Assembly (NCBI RefSeq): GCF_033568475.1
Contig: NC_133123.1
Location: 158,115,753-158,179,752, forward strand
Origin: Henckelia pumila
Lineage: Eukaryota; Streptophyta; Magnoliopsida; Lamiales; Gesneriaceae
Reading direction: 5' to 3'
Length of the DNA: 64,000 nt
Shown here: positions 10,205 through 20,893 of the stretch, one piece after another
How the letters are laid out: every line of letters begins with the position of its first letter
Position numbering within the stretch: position 1 is the first letter of the stretch
Program-made: the position numbers and the translations under genes
The notes under the pieces: model-generated
The model's input: the letters and a program-made list of their open reading frames with translations, nothing else
What the model was told of the DNA's origin: nothing
The model's database searches: none

Positions 10205-10700
10205 TTTTTGAGGTGCAAGTTTATTTAATTATTATTTAGATTTCTTTAATGAGACCAAGAAATGTACAAAATTCCATTAGAGACTTAGCCTACAAAACTC
10301 TCCGAATATCTATAAACACTTTTGAGGTGCAAGTTTATTTAATTATTATTTATATTTTTTTAATGAGACCAAGAAATGTACAAAATTTCATGAGGCCTAC
10401 AAAACTTTTCGAATATCTATAAACTGCTCAAGTCACCTCATTCTTAAGGTACACGCTCTTTTTACCACAAGAACGCTCTGTTCTCGATTATCATTCTTTG
10501 AGTAATCAATGACTTGAGCGTCGATGCTTACGTCGAGACCCTCCCGACGCCTTTGATTTTGCTTTGTGACGTAGGAACAACCTACCGAAGATCGTGACTG
10601 AGATCATACTGGTGATCGTTGATACTGCGAATTCTACGGTAGTAATATCTCGGGGTACGAATATTTTTTGGCTATATCACATAGTATTTATTCTTGTTGA
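10205..10700 (+). repeat. LTR remnant (Tat-like Ty3/gypsy) with an internal 114-bp tandem duplication
   Basis: TTTGAGGTGCAAGTTTATTT starts at 10207 and again at 10321, with near-identical sequence following up to CGAATATCTATAAAC in both. The downstream part (CTCATTCTTAAGGTA, then CTTTGCTTTGTGA) is shared with 32580-32740, where it precedes a gypsy-like primer region, so both are probably pieces of the same LTR family. No coding part remains here. Confidence 0.5.
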
Positions 10701-10749
10701 ATGATAGTGATTGTGAATGTGGGTTTCGTCAACCACCTTACGAAAATAA

Positions 10750-11070
10750 ATAAATAAAGTTTGGTCTCGTATGTTTTTTAATTTGCGATTTTATTCATCT
10801 ATATGGTAAGATTTCAATTTTAGTCCTCTTTTAATCCTTTTTCCGACGTCGCGTTGACGTGGAGTTGACGAGCTAGTATAGTGCCACATGATCATTTTCG
10901 ACGAAAAAAGACTAAAATTATCAAGACGAGCTAGTATAGTGCCATATGATCATTTTCAACGAAAAAAGATTAAAATTATCAAGAACCAAAACATATTGAA
11001 TTAAAACTGAAATCTAAAAACATATCATAATAAAATCACAAAGTAACAAAATTATCTATCAAAATTGTAA
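10750..11070. mobile_element. MITE-like inverted repeat with an internal 58-bp tandem duplication
   Basis: Arms around 10770-10830 (GCGATTTTATTCATCTATATG, then GATTTCAATTTTAG) and 11000-11060 (CTGAAATCTAAAAACATATC, then AATAAAATCACAAA) are imperfect complements. Inside, GACGAGCTAGTATAGTGCCA starts at 10867 and 10925. Sequence 11070-11459 has no recognised feature. Confidence 0.45.
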
Positions 11071-11459
11071 TTTAAAAAAAAACATTATATTTCTTTTAAA
11101 ACCATGTATCTTTGTGACCCACTATAAATAATTCCACCATTTTTTATTCGAATGTGTGGCCCACAATAAATAAATCGAGAGTAAAATTCCAGGTTAACAA
11201 ACCTCGTGGGAGTAGGCCCAATAGGGGATTGAATAGGGTCTGATATCTTTCTTTAAGCCCAGTTGAGGAACATGGCACATGTTTCAGTTCCCCAAATTCA
11301 GTTTTGATCGGAACACTGATGCATCCTTGTTCTTGGGTTGGGCTATATTTAACTGTTAGCCCAATAGGATTGGATTCGAAACGGACTTATCAAACCCAAT
11401 TTCTTCCCGTCCCAATATTTTACTATGTTAATTAGATTGTATATCCTTTAGTACAAACT

Positions 11460-12043
11460 AGGGGTGCTATCGAGCCGAGTCGAGCTCGAGTAGCATACTA
11501 CTCGAGCTCGACCTCGAGCTCGAGCTCATATTTTACTACTCGATCGAGCTCGAGCTCGAGCTCGAGCTCGATCGAGTAGTAAAATATGAGCTCGAGCTTG
11601 AGCTCGAGTACTCGAGCTCGAGCTTTTATATTATATATATATATAAAAATTAAAAATATATAAATAAATAAATATAATATTATATTATAAAATAAATAAA
11701 TATATAAATATAATAATAAATAAAATAAAATAAATTAAATATTATAAATAAATATATAAAAATTATAAATAAATTAATATATAAATATAATATTATATTA
11801 TATATATATTATATTTATATTTATATATATTTATATTGTTTTTTAATATATATATATGTGGCTTATCGAGTAGCTCGCGAGCTATTCGATCACAAGTTTC
11901 AAAGCTCGACTCGAGCTCGATTGTATGCTCGAGCTCGAGCTTGAGCTCGAGCTCGAGTCGAGCTTGAGCTCGAGCTCGAGTCGAGCTTTGACCGAGCTAC
12001 TCGCGAGTTGCTCACGAGTAGCTCGGCTCGTTTACACCCCTAA
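11460..12043. mobile_element. hAT-like non-autonomous element with CGAGCTCGAG arrays
   Basis: Ends read AGGGGTGCTATCGAGCCGAG on the left and, inverted, AGGGGTGTAAACGAGCCGAG on the right. They are flanked by TACAAACT (11452-11459) and TACAAATT (12044-12051), an 8-bp target duplication with one change, as in hAT elements. Both subterminal parts are packed with GAGCTCGAG words. A long perfect palindrome lies at about 11521-11597. The core (11630-11850) is almost pure A/T. No transposase. Confidence 0.75.
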
Positions 12044-12308
12044 TACAAATTAATGTTTTATAATCCAACTCGTGATCGAATCGATCTATCATAAAAAAAA
12101 TCTAAACTTGTCGCAAAAAAGATTATTTATATAATATAATATAATGAATAATATATTTTACTTTTTGAAAAGTTAAAAGATATATATGAATAGAAAAGAA
12201 AAATATTTACCAAAGTTTTCAAAATTAATTAAACTAAATAAATATATAAATATATTCAAAATAGACTTATAGTTATACAATAATGTTTGATTGCAAGACA
12301 AAATTTGA

Positions 12309-12372
12309 TGGCGGGTGATTTTGAAGTACGAAATAAATGCCAGCATTTCTCCAAGAAATGGTATCCACATCA
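12309..12372 (-). pseudogene. P450 exon-1 fragment, copy of the neighbouring gene
   Basis: About 60 bases (including TTTTGAAGTACGAAATAAAT and CCAGCATTTCTCCAAGAAAT) match P450 exon 1 at 9527-9590 with only a few changes, in the same orientation. It encodes the PFLGEMLAFI segment. The rest of the gene is absent, so this is a small duplicate relic about 2.8 kb upstream of the gene. The surrounding 12052-12780 is AT-rich without another feature. Confidence 0.75.
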
Positions 12373-12779
12373 GTATTCTAAAAAGCTTGATTAAGTCTCG
12401 CTTGATCTCGCTTAAGTTTGAAACTTCACCAAAATGCTTCGCTTCAGCCAAAAGAGGTAAAAAAAAAGCAGTCAGACATAAGTTGAACATGTTAAGTGTC
12501 GTTAAATACGCTTAAATGTGACTTTTTTAAAAATCAAAATTGATTAATAAGACAAAAATGGATCATAAATTAGCGATTTTATTAGTGAGTGATTCTTAGC
12601 AATGTTAGAAATATACAATATTGGATGGTTAAGTGTAGCGATGATGTGAATACAGTACATATTGAGGGATTTTACAGCTAATGTTTTAAATTAAACCAAT
12701 TAATTTAGTTTATGTTCGATGACACGAGATATGAAATGAATGATGAAATAAATTGAATTAGAATCTCATAAAAAAGGTA

Positions 12780-13466
12780 ATGCATCAAGCTGAACATCTC
12801 CTATTTTACAAGGAATCGAAAACATACCTGGATCCTTGCATTTTGCGGGTATCTTTCTCTGAATCAAAGCAGAAACCTGTTTGAATCGTTCCTAGTTTTC
12901 ATGAAGTGATTCCCCATTAATTGCTTGATCCCATATATTTTCTTTCTGATATTTGCTGCTCTAGAATCTGGGAAATATTTTTCCAGGAAGATCCACTTCA
13001 TCTCAGTCTAGGTAGTGATGGATTCAGGGGGTAAATAATACAGCCAATCCTTAGCAGCACTCTTCAAAAAGAAAGGAAAGGCTCTGAGTTGGATCTGCTC
13101 TTCTGTCACTCCATGGGGTTTCATGCACGTGCAAACCACATGAAATTCCATAAAATTCTTGTGAGAATCCTCACCTGTGAGACCATGAAAAGAAGGTAGC
13201 AAGTGAATTAATCCAGATTTAAGCTCAAATGTAGCATTATTTTCTAGAATAGGAAAAGTAATGCATAAAGGTTGTTGGTTTGGATCAGGAGTGCCCAATT
13301 GTCTCAGGCTCAGATTTGCGTTTTCTGCCATCTTTTCCTCAGGAATTTTAGTTCGAATCTCGTCCTCTTCCTTCCTTCTACGAGCTTCTCTCCTTCGCCT
13401 GTGCAAAGTTCTTTCAATCTCCGGGTCGTAAGGAAATTTTTCTTCAGAAGAGTCACCTGAAAGCAT
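12780..13466 (-). pseudogene. Athila-type Ty3/gypsy gag, broken and joined to a protease-region remnant
   Basis: Start ATG 13466. The frame runs with LPSFHGLTGEDSHKNF, the hallmark of Athila/Tat gag, to a TAG at 13008-13010, where a tryptophan codon is expected. It continues after that (EKYFPDSRAANIRKK), shifts frame near 12900, and then passes directly into a KDPGMFSIPCKIG-like segment that in intact Athila elements precedes the aspartic protease, about 12780-12850. The gag 3' part is therefore deleted. Non-functional. Gag forms the virus-like particle in these elements. Confidence 0.8.
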
Positions 13467-13560
13467 GAACGATGGGATAAGTACTAGAAACAAAGCAAAT
13501 AAAAAAGAGTGAGATTAAACAAAAATAAAAAGAAAAAGAACACAATAAATTAAACATCGT

Positions 13561-13577
13561 CCCCGAAAACGGAGCCA
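13561..13577 (-). promoter_or_regulatory. Athila primer-binding site (tRNA-Asp type), left copy
   Basis: Read on the minus strand, TGGCTCCGTTTTCGGGG lies directly after the LTR end ...GCGCTACCA. It resembles the complement of plant tRNA-Asp used by Athila elements, with some mismatches. Confidence 0.65.
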
Positions 13578-13582
13578 AAATT

Positions 13583-14924
13583 TGGTAGCGCTTAGTCGTG
13601 TCATGCCCCAATTACCCAACTCAAATCAGATAAACAAAATATGTAGTAGTGCGAGTAGAGATCGTTCCCACGAGGAAAGTGAAATTCAGTGTGTTCTAAA
13701 ATAAAATAAAATAAAGGGGGTTTGATTTTTGGAAATTAACTACTAAAAATTTAAAAGCAATAATCAATGAAATTCTATCAACTATCATGCAAAATTAAAT
13801 TAAAACGAAGAAATCAATGAGAAACAAGTCTTGGTATCGGTCGACTACACACTTGAAATTATTCATTCGATCATCGATTACCTAGAAATAATTAATTCTA
13901 ACAAATATTCATCATTAAAAATTAAATTACTGTTTCACCTTAATTTTAGTTAACTAGACACAAGCGTTCTAAGTTAACCCTTATCAATGAATTAACCTAA
14001 TACAAGCGATTAAATTTAAATCCACGATAGCATGCAAACTAGTGAAACTGACGAATTTAGACAACACATACACAAGTGGATGTATTTAATCTAGTCAATT
14101 GTTGTCCCTACAATTTAATAGATTCACAAGCGGAAAATATCAATCGTAGTTGCTTTGCAAATTAGTTGATTCAAACAATTACGGATTTGAATTCTAATTT
14201 AGCAGTAGATTGTATAGCGAAATCCTATGGTGGTTAATCCAAAAATATCACATACAAGCATGAAATAAATCAGAATAACTTTTGATACTCAATAATAATT
14301 AAACACAAAAAATGCGAATCTCACAAATAAACAAAATCAAGGGCTTGTCTTCCTCAACCAAGTTCTAGAAACTAGCCACAACGATTCATGAAAAATGAAA
14401 GAAAAATCAATAGAAGAGAAGAATTTCTTAAGAAAGGATGAATAAAAACCTAGCCGCAAAGGGATACTTGGTCTCTAAGCTTCAAAGTCTGATAATTAAT
14501 CTTAACAAAATGGAATAAAGACCTAATAAAAGGCTAGACTCCAAAATAAAAGAGTTTCCAAAAATAAGAATTTTTTCCCGAACAGCCCGTCTCGCTCAAT
14601 CGGTAAAGTTCTACCGATCGAGCGAGATATTATCTATCCCGATATTACTACTTTTATTCATACGGACGCTCGATCGGTAGAAGTTGGCGGATCGAGCGGC
14701 CAAAACTCTGTCTTCAAATCTCTCTTGTTTAAGTTCTACCGATCGAGCAGCCAGAATTCTGTCCAAAAGTTCTTCAAAATTCCACATCCTACCAAATAAA
14801 CCGGGAAACAAGTAATGAAGACACGATAAATGAAATACAAACGAAATACGTAATTAAAACACATAAATGCATGCAAAACAACAAAAGAATGATGCTAAAA
14901 TATGTAACACAAACACAACTATCA
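13583..14924 (-). repeat. Athila LTR, middle LTR of a tandem arrangement
   Basis: On the minus strand it begins TGATAGTTGTG (14924) and ends AGCGCTACCA (13583), about 1.34 kb. It is bordered by a primer site and gag on one side and by a polypurine tract (AAGTGTGGGAGAATT, 14925-14939) on the other. It therefore served as 3' LTR of the unit to its right and as 5' LTR of the unit to its left. It holds CGATCGGTAGAAC-type palindromes at 14586-14755. Homologous throughout to the LTR at 16291-17728. Confidence 0.75.
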
Positions 14925-15985
14925 AATTCTCCCACACTTAATCCTTGCTCGCCCTCGAGCAAGTCATGCAAAAACAAAATGAAACATAACAAACACATAA
15001 GCAAGGACGAATCATGCATAACCTAGTCTCAGAGAAGTTTTCCCACATAAAAACAAGCTTACTACTACTCTCGATTATCAATGATACACCTTCAGTCGAA
15101 TGCGAACGTGTGTGTGTGACATGTTACCCCAGTTACATGCAACTTCAAAAGACAAGTTTCAAGACTGTTCGCCGACCTATAACAATTCAGTGTAATGATT
15201 CACAATCAAGAACCCTCCTCTTAACAATCCATCAACACAAGACAACTTCCTTGAGATATAATTACGCATCTAACAATTTTAACGTCCCAATAATTACCCG
15301 CATACTTAGCTATAACTAGATAGAATTCGAATTTCAATCCCCTCGTCTATAGCCCGGATGGAACTACAATCCCATGGAATCCGCAAACTTAGCTATGGAA
15401 TAGTGAATAGAATTTCATTCACCTTCCAAGCCCGGATGGAATTGGTATTTTAAAAATTTCAAGAGTTCAACCCCATGTTATCCGCATACTTAGCCACAAA
15501 CAAGACGAGTAGGATTTCAATCATCTTTCTCGCAACCCGGATGGAGTTAATTTTTCACCAATGCTATATATAAAAAAAAATTCAAAAAGATGCGCCCAAG
15601 AGTGTATATGACATATCAAAGAGATCATCGAGATTCAAGAAACTATCAAGTTTCGCAAACACCTATTGTCGTGCAATGGTCCAAGAGACATCCACAAAAT
15701 CTAATACATCACTAAACTTCACCGGTAAACATGCGTGCTTGAAATATTCAACAATCAACCTACGGTTCTTATATCCAATCAAGAGTAAAAATTTTCACCA
15801 AAAACAAATGCATTCTTTTCTCAACTTCCTCATCATAGGCAATAATTTCATCCTCAACTCATGCATTCGAACAAATACGAAACAACGACACAACATTACA
15901 CTAACTGAATGCAACTACTCAACAAAAACAAATGCAATATCATGAATGCACCTCCCCCCACCCCCCACACTTAAATGAAGCATTG
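14925..15985 (-). mobile_element. Athila 3' internal region, non-coding, with degenerate repeats
   Basis: It starts (minus strand) with a purine-rich tract next to the LTR and GAGGGCGAGCAAGGATTAAG, a stretch typical just before Athila 3' LTRs. At about 15295-15550 three imperfect copies of a roughly 100-base unit contain CCGCATACTTAGC and AGCCCGGATGGA. A second G-rich tract lies at 15951-15972. No pol coding sequence is seen, so the internal region is only about 1.37 kb long. Confidence 0.65.
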
Positions 15986-16064
15986 CTCTCAATGCTGCAA
16001 AACACAAACACAACAAAAACAAAATGACAATGCAATGCAAAATGCAAAACAAAACTCCCCTGGT

Positions 16065-16178
16065 TTACTGGTTGGTGTCATCCTCCTCTTCGGCCTCAGG
16101 AGGGGGAACAGGACTGGCGTACTGAAACTGAAAAGGCGGGTAGGGAAATTCTTCCTCAGAAGATTCACCTGAAAGCAT
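16065..16178 (-). pseudogene. Athila gag N-terminal stub
   Basis: The codons start MLSGESSEEEFPY, closely like the start of the Athila gag at 13466 (MLSGDSSEEKFPY), then end after about 37 codons in an acidic stretch. It is all that remains of coding sequence in this unit, which looks like a non-autonomous internal-deletion derivative. Confidence 0.7.
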
Positions 16179-16268
16179 TAACGAACCAGAGAAGCACTGG
16201 GGGAAAAGAATATAAATAAATAAATAAATAAAAAACAAAAATAAAAACACAAATAAATTAAGCGCCTT

Positions 16269-16285
16269 CCCCGACAAAGACGCCA
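16269..16285 (-). promoter_or_regulatory. Athila primer-binding site, right copy
   Basis: On the minus strand TGGCGTCTTTGTCGGGG follows the LTR end by a few bases. It is closer to the tRNA-Asp complement than the left copy. Confidence 0.7.
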
Positions 16286-16290
16286 AAATT

Positions 16291-17728
16291 TGGTAGCGCT
16301 TAGTCGTATTGCGTCCCCAAATTAACCCAACTCAGATTAACTAAATAAACATGTAGTGGCGAGAGTAGGGATCATTCCCACTAGGAAAGTAAAATTTATC
16401 GTGTTTTTAAAAACACTTAAAATAAATAAAAAGGGGATTTTTGTATTTTGAACTTCACTACTAAAATTAAAAGCAATTAAAATTAAATATATCAACTAGC
16501 ATGCAAAATTAAAATTTAGCAAAGAAAATCAATTAATAACAAGCCTTGGTATCGGTCGACTACACTCTTGAAGTTATTCACCCGATCATCTATTCTTTAA
16601 AGATAATTAATCCTCATTGAATATTCATCATTGAAAATTTAATTCCTATCTCACCTTAATTTTATTTAATTAGACACAAACGTTCTAAATTAACCCTTAC
16701 CAATAAATCAATCAAGATACAAGCGATCAAGATTTAAATCTAAGGTAGCATTCAAACTAGTGAAATTGATGAAACTAAACAACACAAACACAAGAGGTTG
16801 TATTTAATCTAGTCAAGAGATGTTCCTACAAATTAAAAAATTCACAAGTGGAAAATATTAATCATAGTTGCTTCACAAATTAGAGGGATCAAACAATTAC
16901 GGATTTTATATATAATTTAGCTTTAGATTGTATGAGAAAATTATTATATAGTCAGCCAATAATTAAACACACAAGCATATCAATCAATTCCAAACAACTC
17001 TTGATACTCAAATAAAAATCAAACAATGAAAATTAAAATCTCACAAGATAAATAAAACTTCAAAGGGTTTGTCTTCCTCTACCAAGAATTAAAACTTAGC
17101 CACCAAAATTCATGAATTCTTAAGAAAAATTCAAGAAATAAAATTAAATCTAAGAATAAAATATGTAAACCTATCCGCCAAGAGTGTTTTTTTCGCTTAG
17201 CCGTCTGAGAAACTTCTTAAATTCGGGTTCTAGATGATATTTAAAGTATAGAGTCCTTCCCAAGAAAGTTTCCTAATTAAAATATAATTTGCCGAATTTT
17301 CGTCTCGCTTGATCGGTAAAAAGTGACCGATCGAGCGAGCCTTGCTCTGTTCCGCAACTTTTATTTCCTCCTCTCGATCGGTAAAAATTTACCGACAACG
17401 CGCAGCGATTTGGAAAAATTCATATCCGAAGATCTAGCCGTCGGATTAAGCTGAAATTTGGACAGCAGCTTCAAAATCTTGATCTTTATTTGGAACAGTG
17501 GAGATCGGATTTGTATCTATATAAAATTAAAAATGATATTTTTGACCATTGTTGTTCCGTAATTCATTATTGCGGCTCTTCTCTTCTATTTTTTTGCTCT
17601 CTTTCTTATCTTTTCCTATATCAAATCACATACAATGATTAGAGACTATAAAATGAATTTAATCAATGCTAATGCACCTAATCATCACAATTTAATCCAA
17701 GTAAACGTATGAAAATATCGACTTATCA
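16291..17728 (-). repeat. Athila 5' LTR (right-most LTR of the tandem)
   Basis: Minus-strand start TGATAAGTCGAT (17728), end ...AGCGCTACCA (16291), 1.44 kb. It contains GGGAATGATCCCTACTCTCG shortly before its end and CGATCGGTAAAAA palindromes at about 17303-17400, followed by an AT-rich TATA-like stretch near 17240. It is clearly diverged from the middle LTR, so the insertion is old. Confidence 0.75.
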
Positions 17729-17926
17729 CCTTTGTAGCTTGAGTAGTTTTACTTTTTTACCAAACCTGCACAAAACATAAATACAACATTTTTAGTAAAA
17801 CATTTAAATAATAAACACATAACACTAAAATAATACAACTTTATAATTTTAATGAAACTTAAGTATTAATACATAACTTTTAATATAAAATTAATTACTA
17901 ATTTTAAGTTTCATCAAAAGGTACAA

Positions 17927-19333
17927 TGATAAGTATGTTTTTGTGCATTATTTTGTGTTATTTTCAAGTTTAGTTTGCATGCTTTTGTTGTGTCTCATGA
18001 GTGTTTTTCATTTCTTTTATTTATTATTCCATGCATGTGGTCTACGTTTCATTTTTTTGGTTTAAATGAAGGTACATTGAAGAAATCAAGAATTTGGAGC
18101 AAGAGAAGAGCTGCAAGAATGAATTACAGAGCAGCAATAGTCAAAAATTTATTTTTATTGCTAGAAAGATCCAAATCTAATCTTCACGGATCAAATTGAA
18201 GTTCAAGATGTTTTGAAGCTGCTGTCAAAATTTCGGCTCGATCCGACGGATAGAACTCCATATATGAATTTTTAAAAAACGCTGCGCGCTGGGAAAAAAA
18301 TTGGTCGCCCCAGCGGCAACTTCTTTCGATGGGGCGAGACCTGTGCTGGGAAAAAAACTTTTTGACAGAAAAAATCTCGCTAGATCGCACATAATTAGAA
18401 ATTTTAATTTTCAAAAATTATAACTCTAAACTTTCCGGGCTTTATTTTTTGAGCTTTCAAAGATATATAAATAGAAGATATTCAGATGTAAAAGGGGGGA
18501 ACGCAGGAACAAGGACGGCGGATAGGGCGTGGGAGATTGAAGACGAGGAAGATCGCTTCATCCTAGTTTCTTCTTATTTCTTCTTCTTTATTTTATTTTT
18601 GAATTATATTTTTATTTATTGAGTAGTTCTTTTCAACCAAGACCACGAGATTGGATCGAAACTAATTTATGTTTGAGACTTAGTTACATGTTTGAGATTT
18701 TGAATATTTTCGATTATTGATTGATATTGGTTTATTATTTCTTGTGAATAGTTTGCGCACCTAGTCACATGTTTTTTTGATTAATCACGAATCGAAAGAA
18801 GATTGATTAAAAATAGTTTCAAAAATATCAATTAACATATTGTTAACCCGACTAGAAATAGTATTCAGTTTCAGTATGCGATTTTAGGTGAAAACTGAAT
18901 TTTCATAAATATTGAATGTGTTTGAGTTTGATTAGAATAAATTATAAATAATTAATCCATCCAACTTGAATAGGTTTAGCAATTCTAGACATAGATTTTT
19001 GAATAAGATAAGAAAATTCACCATGATTGGAGTAAACATGATTTTCAGTCTGTGCCACGTAGTTGCATAAATTAGTTCGATACCTTCGTGTGTCTTGGTT
19101 GTCTTATTTTAATTAAATTTATCTTTCAACTATTTTAATTCTTATTATTTATAGAATTAAATTTTTATTTAATTCATTGCATTTTTTTTTATTATTATTA
19201 TGTCTAGATTAAACTAAATAATTAAATTTTAAGAATTAACTACAGTCTCTGTGAGAATGATACTTGGACTCATTGTCCACTTACTATTACTTGACCTATT
19301 GCATTTGCTAGTAATAACCGAATTAAGCGGTCA
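17927..19333 (+). repeat. Athila-like solo LTR with 5-bp target duplication
   Basis: It starts TGATAAGTATG (17927) and ends TTAAGCGGTCA (19333), 1407 bp, flanked by TACAA on both sides (17922-17926 and 19334-19338). Internal signs: GAATTACAGAGCAGCA, CGGCTCGATCCGACGG, a TATATAAATAG box near 18463 and a GGGGCGAGACC-rich variable part near 18290-18360. No internal sequence is present on either side, so it arose by LTR-LTR recombination. The 198 bases to the Athila unit on the left have no feature. Confidence 0.85.
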
Positions 19334-19338
19334 TACAA

Positions 19339-19509
19339 CCATCCGGAGTTCCCAGACGGCGCACTCGAGTAAGTGGCATTCTGCCTGGCCCCTTCGTTTG
19401 GGCTAGGCCTGCGTGCCAATTTTTGCACGCCCGAGCGCGACCTATTCTATCCGAGAGGTCTTCCAACTTTTTCCAAATCCATTTTTTAACCATTTTCATT
19501 CAGTATTCC
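19339..19509. other. GC-richer segment next to the solo LTR
   Basis: The segment CCGGAGTTCCCAGACGGCGC and a GGGCTAGGCCTGCGTGCC stretch look like another LTR variable region. No coding sequence. Not assigned. Confidence 0.25.
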
Positions 19510-19790
19510 AACAGTTACACCATTCTCCTTCCAAATCCAGAGACTGATAAAATAGCCTACGTACATCAAAAACCGAAGGATGCAGATGTGTCCTTCAATC
19601 ACCCCGCAACGTGCAATCCAGACCATCTACCACATAATCCGGTTGCAGAATGATTTCATAAACCCCACTGTCTAAATCTAGACAAGAAAGATATATACCA
19701 CCTCAATCGTGGCCTATGTCAGGGGTCGCCAAACCAATGAAGCTTACTACTGGCAAACTTGATCGACCTTTGTTCCGCAATTTTAATATT
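19510..19790 (-). pseudogene. Decayed F-box-associated-domain sequence (relative of 44592-45101)
   Basis: TCCTTCCAAATCCAGAGACT, GAAGGATGCAGATG, TTTCATAAACCCCACT and AACCAATGAAG follow in the same order and orientation as TCCTTCCAAATCCACAGATT, GAAGGATGCAGATG, TTCATAAGCCCCACT and AACCAATGAAG at 44835-45060. Frame is lost. A second, older copy of the same gene family. Confidence 0.7.
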
Positions 19791-20893
19791 TTTCCGTGAG
19801 ATATTGATGTATCGTTGCATATTTCAGCATCATGTTGATGCAACACAAAATGACTGTAATTTTGAATAACAAAATTAGTAAACTAACATTGAAATTTGAT
19901 AATATAGATGAAAAAATTGGCAAAAGTATGTCACGTAAGATGTATGTAAATATCATTCATTGAACGTATGTAATAATAAAATAATAATAATTAATCAAAA
20001 TGCAAATGATAAGGATTATGATAAAAAAAAATTAAAAATTTATTCAATATAATCAACAATCAAATACACCAAATTTTTTACCCTTAATTAATAAAATATT
20101 GAAAAAAAATATGCAAAGGTCAATCTTACGATTCTAACCCATTCTCTTACTCAATCTCAACGATGAAAAAATTTTGCGAGCTGGAAGCAGTGTTTCCATA
20201 AGATAGCTCGATCGGTTAACTATTGATTCTCGACATGAAATTAAACACGTATATTTTTAATTTGTATCTATATAGCTTTTCAGTATTATTTATGACATCA
20301 TATACCCTATGAAACATGATCAGCACATGCCATAGCACAAAAATCCATAAAAACTTCCTCTTAAATAAAAAATTGGATGAATTAATGAACTTTTTTTTAA
20401 AAAAATTATTTTCCCAATATCATATTATATATCCATAAGTCTTACATGTTATTCACGTGAGATATATACACACATTCTATCTTATATAATAAACTAAATC
20501 TTTGTGTCGAATGTTGACCGTATGAGACCAAGGTTTTGGGTTCAACTCACAACTCCGGTCCAAACCCATGATGGAATATAAACCATATTTAATTTAAAAT
20601 AGTAAGGTCTAATCATTCTATTGTTCTCCTTACAAACCCAAAAAAAATAAAAAAATAAAACTCTCTTTGGGAATATCGTGAAGACTCTTGAGATGCTCTT
20701 GTAATAAACCCTCAGAACCAACATTTCGTAGTGGATAATGTAAGTCAAACGTATGTTTTCTTGTACTTTCATAGTTGTCCAAATTCAAATTCGATCGTGT
20801 ACAACTGAATGATGATATTTTTCATGATTTTATTCTCAAAAATTTTATTTTGTTTATGACCTTGTCAAGTAGTAGTAAGTTAAACTAAAACGT
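19791..20893. other. AT-rich spacer
   Basis: No gene, hairpin or clear repeat was found in this stretch. It contains poly-A/T runs and short ORFs only. Confidence 0.4.

Noticed and set aside
15676..15945. An 89-codon plus-strand ORF
   Set aside because: It lies antisense in the non-coding 3' internal region of an Athila unit.
20542..20772. A 76-codon minus-strand ORF with aromatic-rich sequence
   Set aside because: No family likeness; AT-rich surroundings and no start or splice context.
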